DNA from: Butyrivibrio sp. AE3004
GTDB lineage: Bacteria > Bacillota > Clostridia > Lachnospirales > Lachnospiraceae
NCBI RefSeq assembly: GCF_000703165.1
Contig: NZ_JNLQ01000002.1
Span: 2,294,001-2,358,000, forward strand
Direction of reading: 5' to 3'
DNA: 64,000 nt
Part shown: in pieces, positions 26,101 to 33,336 of the stretch
Layout: the number at the start of each line of letters is the position of its first letter
Numbering within the stretch: position 1 is the stretch's first letter
Translations under genes and position numbers: made by a program
The notes under the pieces: generated by a model
Database searches by the model: none
The model's input: the letters and a program-made list of their open reading frames with translations, nothing else
What the model was told of the DNA's origin: nothing

Positions 26101-26634
26101 CATCACAAAGCAGACAAGGCTTACCAGAATAAGTGAAAGGAATGAATCCACATAAAACATGCTTCGGCTGTGCCCATGTATGAGCTCCGGGTGGAAATAA
26201 TCAACAAGATAACACACAAGTGCAAGTATAAACAAAAGGGTCATCATAACTATGCGCCATACACCGGATATTACAAGACCTACGTATAGGAACGCAAAGA
26301 TGATCCACAGAGCTGCCCCGCCTTCTACACCCCCGCCAAAGAAAAAGATGCCGGGTAAAACGACGAAAACAAGACTGATAATAATAAGTCTTATGGCTAC
26401 CTGAATCCTGTCCTTATAAAGACATGTAAAAGTTATGATCGGTACTATGATAATGGTCGCTGTAAGAAGTATGATTTCATATATGTTCTCACCTGTTATG
26501 AGGTCTGCAATAAGCGCAATACTAACAGCAATGTCACTTATGATAGTCATGAGCACAAATAATCTTTCATACAGATTTCTGTTAGGATCATTTATTCGTG
26601 CGATCAGTTTTTTCACTAAGCTGAAAATACTCAT
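23200..26634 (-). CDS. Hybrid histidine kinase with an internal DegV domain and C-terminal HPt
   Basis: 1144 residues. About six membrane helices (25-190); HisKA with SHEIRTPINSI at about 213; HATPase with the N box (ILNNAVKYT), DTGMGI and GTGLGLSI at about 333-405; receiver with VLIVDDNEMN at 470, Asp in MDHLMPEMDG at about 512 and Lys in LIKPV. From about 610 to 890 is a full DegV (EDD) fold: KIPVAITTSSMCDLP, FKDGVQIGADELV, SAPPSTSVYTDFF, SLTTSMSDDYDRA, MLKNGRISK and CGPGSFGLLYF. An acidic linker follows, then an HPt domain with phospho-His in KIHALKSSCKL near 1005, and a final helical segment without His. DegV proteins bind a fatty acid, so this is probably a lipid-responsive phosphorelay kinase. 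Its start overlaps the upstream kinase gene by 4 bp. Confidence 0.9.
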   Translation of the reverse strand: MSIFSLVKKLIARINDPNRNLYERLFVLMTIISDIAVSIALIADLITGENIYEIILLTATIIIVPIITFTCLYKDRIQVAIRLIIISLVFVVLPGIFFFGGGVEGGAALWIIFAFLYVGLVISGVWRIVMMTLLFILALVCYLVDYFHPELIHGHSRSMFYVDSFLSLILVSLVCFVMVMFQNRVFKQENRRAKKAAERAEELNRSQNRFFSSMSHEIRTPINSILGLNELILREENISDEVARDAVGIQGAGKMLLALINDILDFSKMEAGSMDIVPVEYKVGDLMSEIVNMIWLRAQEKGLELNVSVDPNVPSVLYGDEVRIKQILINILNNAVKYTKEGSVGLHIESEEAGENTVMLRISVSDTGMGIKKDSMPYLFDAFKRVDEEKNRHIEGTGLGLSIVKQLVELMDGTISVNSVYGEGSTFNVILKQGVSDAEAIGELSIQNYGLVRKHAYESRFTAPDASVLIVDDNEMNLEVERKLLLATRMRVDTALSGKKALEETIKTHYDVILMDHLMPEMDGIDCLKEIRSQVGGLNQMTPIVVLTANAGSENKELYNHSGFDGYLIKPVSGEALEDMLLNHIPNDKLNIKNRTERMAGNTNATAGYSRKIPVAITTSSMCDLPDAVMRDPRLPILPFVIQTEDGIFKDGVQIGADELVRYIKGGKKALSAPPSTSVYTDFFANTLKTAHHVIYISLTTSMSDDYDRAVEASKAFDNVTIINSECLSSAMGLLVLIACKLAQRDVPVEEMIQELEMVKKRLKCSFIIENTDFMLKNGRISKSMHRFAESLSLRPWLRFKDDQSGVGGIFIGSKWSVYKSYIKRAFPVDQIPDSDVLFITYVDIDYETLLRIKKEVSKIAYFENIVFQQASAAISSNCGPGSFGLLYFIKSNKSYNVSSLIPTDMSIEVNNDVEGQIADENAAEDEDILTDNDNEKEIAAEDETSKPLWYESIEGIDGKIAIQNSGSEDAFKTVLKIFYDSIEEKEEELKTAYESEDWENYTIKIHALKSSCKLIGAMKLSEEALALEMAGKEGNTEYIRDNYDGFMEKYHEYKEILGKLYEGEEKADENEPAKPLADSFLMESVYEAIAAAAEDMDSDGIDEALSELSEYDVQGDDKEKIENIKKLAAKYDYEGITQLLGSL

Positions 26635-28682
26635 ACTTTAGCACCTCCCTCGACAGAACCTATTCTGGAAAGGACACGCGCCATAACACGTTCAAAATCC
26701 GTAAGATTAATTGGCTTTCCGATAAACCCGTCAAAGCCCTCCTTAACAAACATTTCTCTTGCACCGGAAACTACATTTGCTGTGAGTGCTACAACCATCA
26801 CCTTTCTTCCGGTTTCATCTGCTACATTGCGGATGCGATGCATTGCTTCAACACCATCCATCCCCGGCATCATGTGATCCATGAATACCATCTCGTAATC
26901 ACCTTTTCTATATTTTTCTATAGCCTCTTTTCCACTTCTGGCTGTATCTATGATCATTCCGTAATCTTCAAACAGACCTGTAGCAACAACCAGATTCATA
27001 GGCTCATCATCTACAACAAGCGCTTTTATTCCTGTAAGATCTGGTTTCTCAATAGCATACCCTAGCTCTATTCCTTCCGCTGCAAGGCCTTCGTTCAGAA
27101 TCTTAACAACAGGGTATGCATACAGGGGTTTTGGCATCAAAATAACACGGCTTCCGGGATTAATTTTAAAGCCGCGGTCAGCAGATACTGCAATAACAGT
27201 ATCTCCTTTACTCAGTTCATCAAAAAATTCGGCATTTTCCGTGTATTCTTCGCCGCCCATAAAGATGAATTTGACATTTAGTTTTTCCCTAAGTCTCTCA
27301 ATATCTTTTATTGTTTCTGCGGGATAAAGCGGTACATGAGTACCTGCAGCAAGATTTGCCGCCATTGCACGATAGTAATCTCTAACCCTTGCAACACGGT
27401 ATTTATCAGACCTTACGTGGAACAGAATATCTCCAGTAAATGAATCTTCTATCTTAAGACACGGCTTTTTATCCACTACCTTTTGAGGGATTGTTACCCT
27501 TACCGTAGTACCTTTTCCATAATCACTCTCAAGCTTAACAAAGCCTTCCATCCTGTGAACAAATCCATATACTATGGAAAGACCAAGCCCTACTCCTCCG
27601 GAGCTTCTGTTTCTCTTCTTATTTGCCTGATACATTCCATGGGAGGCTGAATCCACTCCCTTTTTGGTCATACCGATACCGGTATCCGTAACTTCGATAC
27701 ATAGATTAACTCCGTAATCCATTTTTTCGGCATAAAGCCTTATATAGATTCCGCCCTGCCTTGTAAATTTTAAGGCATTGCTTAGCAGATGATGGAAAAT
27801 TTTGTGAAGCTTTTTAACATCTCCGCACATCATTGTCGGCACATCCGGGGCCATATCAACTATCAGCTCCAGGTCGGTATCATCAGCTTCCATTCTAAAG
27901 CTTGTAACCACATCATTAATAAGAGAAGTACTCATGTAGTTCTCTTCTTCCAGTATCATTGCCTTTCTTCTGGTTTCCGTGTAATCCTGAATATCCTCAA
28001 TCTGGCTTGCCAGGCGGGCTCCGGCTTCCTTTATCGCATTTGCTTCATCCCCTGCCCCTTTTTTTAAAAGAAGATCTGACATACCGCTTACAACATTTAC
28101 CGGAGTTCTAAGTTCATGGGAAATATTTGAAAGAAAGTCCTCAATATCCCTATTATAATTCTCTATATATTCATCCTTTTCATCAAGAAGCACCTGCATT
28201 TCCCTTCTGCCGTGTATGGATTTACAGCAGCCTTGAAAAATGTACAGTACTCCCACAAAATGAAGTGCTGCCCTGGAGACTGTAAGAAAATCAAATTCAA
28301 CAATTCCCATGGAATAACCAATCCATATTTGCATAAGGAAAAGAAGAAAATACTCTGCAAGCAGAGCATACATCATATAAACACGGTCCATCAGCGAATA
28401 TGCGACCATTACAAAAGCACTGACAATTGCTATGTCCACAAAGCTGGTCTCATGTACTCCGTGAAAAAAAACCGCCATCATCGCATAGATGAGGTAACAT
28501 ATTTCACGTATGTTTTCATCAGGTTTCTCTGTGATATGCATGACCCATAACGTCACGGTTCCGATTATAATAAGCGGCGGAACCCAGAATTCCCATCCAA
28601 GCGCAATTCCCTCAAAGAGCAACGCTATACAGGATATCGACACAAGTGAGATAATATATATATTGTTACTTTTTCGGTCCAT
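26631..28682 (-). CDS. Hybrid histidine kinase with degenerate and active receiver domains
   Basis: 683 residues. Several membrane helices (about 8-160), a short coiled coil, HisKA with SHELRTPVNVV near 190, HATPase with ALKFTRQGGI, DTGIGMTKKG and GVGLGLSIVYG, a region at about 415-540 that looks like a receiver without the acidic pocket, and a true receiver (ALVVDDEPMNL, MDHMMPGMDG, FIGKPINL) at about 550-670. No HPt; the neighbouring kinase could supply one. The 161-bp leader has mutually exclusive hairpins near the ribosome binding site. The 3' end overlaps the DegV-containing kinase gene by 4 bp, so they are translated together. Confidence 0.9.
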   Translation of the reverse strand: MDRKSNNIYIISLVSISCIALLFEGIALGWEFWVPPLIIIGTVTLWVMHITEKPDENIREICYLIYAMMAVFFHGVHETSFVDIAIVSAFVMVAYSLMDRVYMMYALLAEYFLLFLMQIWIGYSMGIVEFDFLTVSRAALHFVGVLYIFQGCCKSIHGRREMQVLLDEKDEYIENYNRDIEDFLSNISHELRTPVNVVSGMSDLLLKKGAGDEANAIKEAGARLASQIEDIQDYTETRRKAMILEEENYMSTSLINDVVTSFRMEADDTDLELIVDMAPDVPTMMCGDVKKLHKIFHHLLSNALKFTRQGGIYIRLYAEKMDYGVNLCIEVTDTGIGMTKKGVDSASHGMYQANKKRNRSSGGVGLGLSIVYGFVHRMEGFVKLESDYGKGTTVRVTIPQKVVDKKPCLKIEDSFTGDILFHVRSDKYRVARVRDYYRAMAANLAAGTHVPLYPAETIKDIERLREKLNVKFIFMGGEEYTENAEFFDELSKGDTVIAVSADRGFKINPGSRVILMPKPLYAYPVVKILNEGLAAEGIELGYAIEKPDLTGIKALVVDDEPMNLVVATGLFEDYGMIIDTARSGKEAIEKYRKGDYEMVFMDHMMPGMDGVEAMHRIRNVADETGRKVMVVALTANVVSGAREMFVKEGFDGFIGKPINLTDFERVMARVLSRIGSVEGGAKV

Positions 28683-28688
28683 GCATGT

Positions 28689-28741
28689 CTCCCATAGGTC
28701 ATAGACCTAAGTAAATAGCAAAAGGCGCTACCCCTTAGGTC
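28689..28741 (-). promoter_or_regulatory. Leader with three competing inverted-repeat elements
   Basis: In transcript order: GACCTAAG (28734-28741), CTTAGGTC (28704-28711), GACCTAT (28694-28700), then GGGAG (28689-28693) and the ATG at 28682. Element 2 can pair with element 1 (8 bp, 22-nt loop) or with element 3 (6-7 bp, 3-nt loop). The second pairing would stack against the ribosome binding site. A translational switch is possible. Confidence 0.4.
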
Positions 28742-28843
28742 ATTTCACAGTTTTTATAGATAACCGTCGTCATCTACATCTGATGACAATACAATAGGCT
28801 TTATTTTTGGCAAATATATAGCCTGGTTAATAAAACAGCTACA

Positions 28844-29692
28844 CTAACGTAGTTTATCGTCAAGAAACATTATCAGATTTTCGCTTGTGGTTGATTTCAA
28901 AATATATCCTGCAGGCTTTAGCTCCATAACACGCTGTACACCTTCCCTCGTGCTAACACCTGTAAGAAATACAACGGGAATATCCTTTGTTGCAGGTTCC
29001 TGCCTAAGCATCTGGAGCACCTGTGGGCCGTCCACTACAGGCATCTCATAGTCAAGAAGAATGAGATCGACAGGCTTTTTTAGGAGAAATGATATTGCCT
29101 GCATTCCAGCAGTAACAACATCGGTTTTATATCTATCCTTGATCCAGGATTTGACCATTTTGGCGTATGAGGCATCATCATCCACTATGAGGATTTTCTT
29201 TCTGCCATCATCTCTAGGAGGTGCAAACCCCATATCAGGGTCCATTACTTCATCTTCTGAAAGCTCTATATCTTCTCTGGCATCTCTTTCAAGTCTCTTT
29301 TCATAATCTTTAAGCTCTTCATCCACTGTCGTCACAAAAACATCGGGATCCACAGGCCGATCAAGCCATGTGTGAACATAAAGCTCAGGATACTCCTTGG
29401 TAAGTGTCTCCTTGTCTCCGGCTTCACCTATGAAAATGATTCTGCCCTTGCAGTCCTTTATCTGGTCTTTGATCAAAACCATCTGCTTATGACCGTTTTT
29501 TGCATCAAGAATATCCATGGGGTTATACACCACATATACTCCCGTGTCCTTTACATGTTCTTCAATCTTATCGAAATTTTCAACCAGGGAAATAGTTTGT
29601 ATATGTTCCGCATTAAGCCTTTTCTCCAGTCCTTTTATAACGATGCTGGATTTTTCCATCAAGAATACTACCTTCCTGTCCTTTACGATCAT
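28844..29692 (-). CDS. Response regulator with pseudo-receiver and receiver domains, no DNA-binding domain
   Basis: 282 residues. The first 125 look like a receiver that has lost the acidic residues (VVFLMEKSSIVIKGLEKRL at the usual strand-1 position). After an acidic linker, a complete receiver runs from about 165: ILIVDDDASYAKM, Asp in LILLDYEMPVVDG near 212, Thr in VVFLTGVS, Lys in YILKSTT. With no output domain it may be a phosphate shuttle for the kinases encoded next. Strong GGAGG site. First gene of the response regulator, kinase, DegV-kinase, symporter operon. Confidence 0.87.
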   Translation of the reverse strand: MIVKDRKVVFLMEKSSIVIKGLEKRLNAEHIQTISLVENFDKIEEHVKDTGVYVVYNPMDILDAKNGHKQMVLIKDQIKDCKGRIIFIGEAGDKETLTKEYPELYVHTWLDRPVDPDVFVTTVDEELKDYEKRLERDAREDIELSEDEVMDPDMGFAPPRDDGRKKILIVDDDASYAKMVKSWIKDRYKTDVVTAGMQAISFLLKKPVDLILLDYEMPVVDGPQVLQMLRQEPATKDIPVVFLTGVSTREGVQRVMELKPAGYILKSTTSENLIMFLDDKLR

Positions 29693-29882
29693 ATTCAGAC
29701 CTCCGTCGTGTCAAAAAGCATTGTTATATCATCGAAATCACTTAAGAAAATTATAAAATATATCCATCTGATGTAATATTTCACTTTCGGAAACATTTTA
29801 TAAAATTTTTATAAAAATCAGTTTTTTCCGCAAGAGTTGCAAACAATTTGGCAATTAATATAGATAATTGTGTGCATTTATA

Positions 29883-29891
29883 TGCTATAAT
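29883..29891 (+). promoter_or_regulatory. Extended -10 promoter of the fibronectin-type protein gene
   Basis: TGCTATAAT, a full extended -10, 45 bp upstream of the start codon. No clear -35, as is usual for extended -10 promoters. Confidence 0.65.
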
Positions 29892-29935
29892 ACGTTCTGT
29901 ACAAAAATAAAAAGATCTCATAAAGGGGGAGAAAC

Positions 29936-30919
29936 ATGAAAAAAATTTTAAAGTACATGACACTATCAATGATGCTCTGCCTGTTGGCAGTACCGGCAGT
30001 GAAGGTTAAGGCGGCGAACGTCTATGATACCTATAAGAGCACATCAAATTCAATTGAGATTAGTTGGCCTGCTCAGACAGGAGTAACAACATATCGTATT
30101 GGTGTAGATGCAGACGAGAAAAAAGCAAATGACTCAAGTATTGATCCTGCTAATACCAGAACTTCTACAGCTACGTCTATCACAGTTACAAATCTCACAC
30201 CCGGAACTAAGTATTACATTGCAGTTGCAGCTGATAAAGCTACAGCACCTTTTAAGACCGGTTTTATTTATACCAATCCTGCAAAGCCTACAAACCTTCG
30301 CCAGACACGTTGGACTTATACAAGCGATAAACTTTCAATCGAGTGGGATTGCGATGGCAAGGCAAACGGCTATCAGGTAGTTTATACCGATTCAGACGGT
30401 GATCAGTATTCCAAGACAGTAACCGATAAAAAGCTTGACGGTAATGATGCTCTTAATACTACAGAAACAAGATATTATAAGATTATTGTTCGTTCATATA
30501 TTGTTATTCCTGAAAATAATAACTATAAGCTTTACAGTGATTTCTCAGATACCTTCACAACTTTTGCACAGCCTCGTTTTGATGAAGCTGAAGACGGATA
30601 TGCTCTTTCAATCACAAAGGGCGGAAAGCTCAAGATGTCTTTCGAGAGAATCAAGGAAGCTACAAGCTATGAAATCTATGTAGGAACAAAGAAGAACGGC
30701 AAGTATACAAAGGTTAAGACAGTTCCTCAGAGAAGCGGCAAGAGCATCACTGTTACAACAAAGAACAAGGGCAAGAAGTTCTCAAAGAAAAAGGACTACT
30801 TCGTATATGTTGTAGGTTGCAGAAAGAATGCTTCCACAGGCAAGGTTGACAAATCAAGCTCAACATATGTAGCTTACATCCACAACGGCGAAGCTTACAT
30901 GACACTTAAAAAGAACTAA
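29936..30919 (+). CDS. Secreted fibronectin type III-like protein
   Basis: 327 residues. A signal peptide (MLCLLAVPAVKVKA) is followed by three beta-sandwich repeats of 80-100 residues. The first two show fibronectin type III patterns: NSIEISWPAQTGVTTYRIGV with LTPGTKYYIAVAA, and KLSIEWDCDGKANGYQVVY. The third (GGKLKMSFERIKEATSYEIY) is lysine-rich. No catalytic motif, sortase signal or membrane anchor, so it is probably a secreted binding or adhesion protein held by charge on the wall. The AAGGGGGA ribosome binding site is strong. Codon use shifts to frequent AAG in the last third, as in highly expressed genes. Single gene with its own promoter and terminator. Confidence 0.85.
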   Translation: MKKILKYMTLSMMLCLLAVPAVKVKAANVYDTYKSTSNSIEISWPAQTGVTTYRIGVDADEKKANDSSIDPANTRTSTATSITVTNLTPGTKYYIAVAADKATAPFKTGFIYTNPAKPTNLRQTRWTYTSDKLSIEWDCDGKANGYQVVYTDSDGDQYSKTVTDKKLDGNDALNTTETRYYKIIVRSYIVIPENNNYKLYSDFSDTFTTFAQPRFDEAEDGYALSITKGGKLKMSFERIKEATSYEIYVGTKKNGKYTKVKTVPQRSGKSITVTTKNKGKKFSKKKDYFVYVVGCRKNASTGKVDKSSSTYVAYIHNGEAYMTLKKN

Positions 30920-30939
30920 TTAAATTAATGCAATTTAGG

Positions 30940-30972
30940 ACAGCCGGACTTTTCGAAGTCCGGCTGTTTTAT
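30940..30972 (+). terminator. Terminator with UUCG tetraloop
   Basis: A perfect 12-bp stem (30940-30951 with 30956-30967) closed by a TTCG loop and followed by TTTTATG. It ends the fibronectin-type gene and may also stop the convergent chemoreceptor transcript. Confidence 0.92.
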
Positions 30973-31059
30973 GAGTTTTAGAAAATCACACCGTAGACGA
31001 AAACAAACATATTAGGACAAATGTAATATCATATCTCCGGCGTCATGAAACCACAATCC

Positions 31060-33099
31060 TTATGATTTGAAGAATTTCATCTCCTCGTTTAGCTGTTCTG
31101 CGATAGACTTGAGGTTGTCTGCAGAGCCTGCAAGAGTTGTAACTGTTGCTGAAAGCTCCTGCATTGATGCTCCTGTTTCCTCTGAGGAAGCCGCATTTTC
31201 TTCGGATATTGCGGACAGAGCACTCATGGTATCTACAACCGCATTCTTGGAGCTTTCGCAGGTATCTGCTCCTCTTGAAATCAGCTGAACTCCGCCAACC
31301 GTGCTGCCGATATCCTCGAGCATTCCGTTTACGGCATCCAGTGTCTCGCCTATTGCTATCTGCTGATCATTGTTACCCTGCTTTACATCCTCTGCAGCGG
31401 CAACAGCAGCTTTACTCTGATCAAGAAGTGTACCCATCTCCTTCATGATATCATCTGCCAACTGCTTTGAATCGTCGGCAAGTTTACCGATTTCTTCAGC
31501 AACAACCGCAAAGCCCTTTCCGGCTTCTCCTGCTCTGGCTGCCTCGATTGATGCATTCAGAGACAACAGATTCGTCTGAGTTGCGATGGATGTAATACCC
31601 TCAACCTTTTCACTTATCTTATCAACGGCATCCTGTGTCGCCTGGATTGTTCTTGCTATGTCATCTATCTTAGCCGTCATCTCAGCGGAAGAATCCTGTA
31701 GTGACAGAAGTGATTTGCTGGATACTTCTGATGCTTTCTTCATCTTTCCTGCAAGACCTGACAGATTGTCTGTAGATGACTGTACATCTCCTACGGCATC
31801 TCCGATAAGACCTACGTTTTCAGATGCACTCTGAATTTCATCAGCCTGCTGCGTAGCTCCTGAAGCGATTTCCTGAACTGCATTTGATACATCCTCTGCA
31901 GTCTGTGAAATCTGGTTTGCCATATCTGAAAGTTCTTCTGATGATGCTCCCACATTTCCGGCAGATTCCTTAATATGTCTTACAATCTCATCCAAAGTAT
32001 CTATAACCGAATTGGTATCCCTTGAAATCTCTCCGAACTCGTCTTTTCTTGAAGCATGCTTCTCAACCTTAACAAATCTTCCATCCGAAAGTGCTTCGAG
32101 AGATTTGCTTACTGCTTTAATAGGCTGTGTAAAGCTGTTTGCCATTATAAATGAAACAATTATTGCAATAATAACAAGAACAACACCAATAATTATAATT
32201 GTCAGCGCTGACTTTATTGCTGAAGCCATTATATCTGCTTCCTGCTCTGCAACAGCAATATAGTAACCGGTCACAGGCTCTTTTGACCATGCTATGTATG
32301 TATTGACTCCGCTGAATTCCTGCTCATACATTCCGCTTGTGTCAGAAGAAGACATAAATGGAGAAGAGCTCATATCATACTCGTCATCAGGTGAAATCTC
32401 AAACTGAGCATGAGCAGCCATCATACCTTTAGTATCAGTGATATACCCATCTTCGATGTTCTCTGACAAAAATTCATGGAGATTATTAAGGTCAAAGCTT
32501 CTCTGAATAGTGCCTATTACGCTGCCATCCTCACCAAAAATCGGAACACAGATGATTGTGATTCTGTTTCCTACAGCCTTACTTATTACTACATCAGATA
32601 CAGCAGGTTTACCGGTTGAAACTGCCTTCTGGAAATAATCTCTGTCAGATATATTCTGATTTTCTTTTCTATCTGCTCTAAGCATCTGATCGCCCGAAGC
32701 CAATGAAAGAATAACACTGTTATTTCCGTCATTAATCTTGTCATTAATGGCATCCATATGTGTAAGCATAACTTCATCAGGTATGGGCTGCTCCGGTGTT
32801 CCGTATGCAGTCACATAGTTTATTGTACTTGGCGCAGTTGCGAAGGTCTGAAGTGCAATCAGATTCTTTGACACTACCTCCGAGAACTTTGTTTCAACAA
32901 AACTGCCCTTTGACTGCAAAATAATAAGCGCATCATTTTTTGCTTTTGTAGTTGATGAATTATAGCTTACAGTTATAGCAACAATTAGTGGTACAGCTGC
33001 AACTAAAATCATCATTGTAATAAGCTTTGTCTTAATACTATCCTTCCAGTTAATGCGTTTCTTTTGGTTTCTTCCGTTTACATCAGATCCAGATGCCAT
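31060..33099 (-). CDS. Methyl-accepting chemotaxis protein with double Cache domain
   Basis: 679 residues. TM1 near 27-49, an extracytoplasmic dCache-type domain (about 50-300, with the membrane-distal [20 protein letters not shown] segment typical of small-molecule-binding Cache domains), TM2 ([20 protein letters not shown]), HAMP and a signalling domain with the hairpin tip [20 protein letters not shown] near 520. dCache receptors often bind amino acids or organic acids; the ligand is unknown here. Its leader contains a promoter and a terminator-like hairpin before the start. Confidence 0.94.
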   Translation of the reverse strand: MASGSDVNGRNQKKRINWKDSIKTKLITMMILVAAVPLIVAITVSYNSSTTKAKNDALIILQSKGSFVETKFSEVVSKNLIALQTFATAPSTINYVTAYGTPEQPIPDEVMLTHMDAINDKINDGNNSVILSLASGDQMLRADRKENQNISDRDYFQKAVSTGKPAVSDVVISKAVGNRITIICVPIFGEDGSVIGTIQRSFDLNNLHEFLSENIEDGYITDTKGMMAAHAQFEISPDDEYDMSSSPFMSSSDTSGMYEQEFSGVNTYIAWSKEPVTGYYIAVAEQEADIMASAIKSALTIIIIGVVLVIIAIIVSFIMANSFTQPIKAVSKSLEALSDGRFVKVEKHASRKDEFGEISRDTNSVIDTLDEIVRHIKESAGNVGASSEELSDMANQISQTAEDVSNAVQEIASGATQQADEIQSASENVGLIGDAVGDVQSSTDNLSGLAGKMKKASEVSSKSLLSLQDSSAEMTAKIDDIARTIQATQDAVDKISEKVEGITSIATQTNLLSLNASIEAARAGEAGKGFAVVAEEIGKLADDSKQLADDIMKEMGTLLDQSKAAVAAAEDVKQGNNDQQIAIGETLDAVNGMLEDIGSTVGGVQLISRGADTCESSKNAVVDTMSALSAISEENAASSEETGASMQELSATVTTLAGSADNLKSIAEQLNEEMKFFKS

Positions 33100-33118
33100 A
33101 ACAAACCTCCATGAGAAA

Positions 33119-33209
33119 AAACATCAGCCTATAGGCATGATAAAAATGGGTACCTTTTTTTCTGCTTGTCTTATATGAGCACAGAACAAGCAACCATATT
33201 GAAATTATA
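33119..33209 (-). promoter_or_regulatory. Chemoreceptor promoter and leader with terminator-like hairpin
   Basis: TATAAT on the minus strand at 33204-33209. The leader of about 100 nt can form GCTTGT/ACAAGC hairpin, then ATCATGCC-TATA-GGCTGAT (one bulge) followed by six Ts, 20 bp before the start codon. The second structure looks like an intrinsic terminator in a leader, so attenuation is possible. Confidence 0.4.
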
Positions 33210-33303
33210 CAACCTAAAAACACCACAAAATGCGTACTTATGAACTTTTTATCGCTTTTTTATTTCAATTTTATATAATCCACATTATCTTAACTTTTAT
33301 CTA

Positions 33304-33336
33304 TTAAAGAACGTCATTAGGCAATGCCTAATGACG
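33304..33336 (-). terminator. Terminator of the peptide synthetase gene, containing its stop codon
   Basis: A perfect 11-bp stem (33312-33322 with 33326-33336) and a 3-nt loop, then TTCTTTAAT on the minus strand. The TAG stop codon (33328-33330) is in the first arm of the stem. Confidence 0.88.

Noticed and set aside
28683..28843. Cyclic di-GMP (GEMM) riboswitch in the leader of the kinase gene
   Set aside because: I looked for the conserved GEMM core because signalling genes often carry it, but the key stretches are absent; only the competing hairpins remain.
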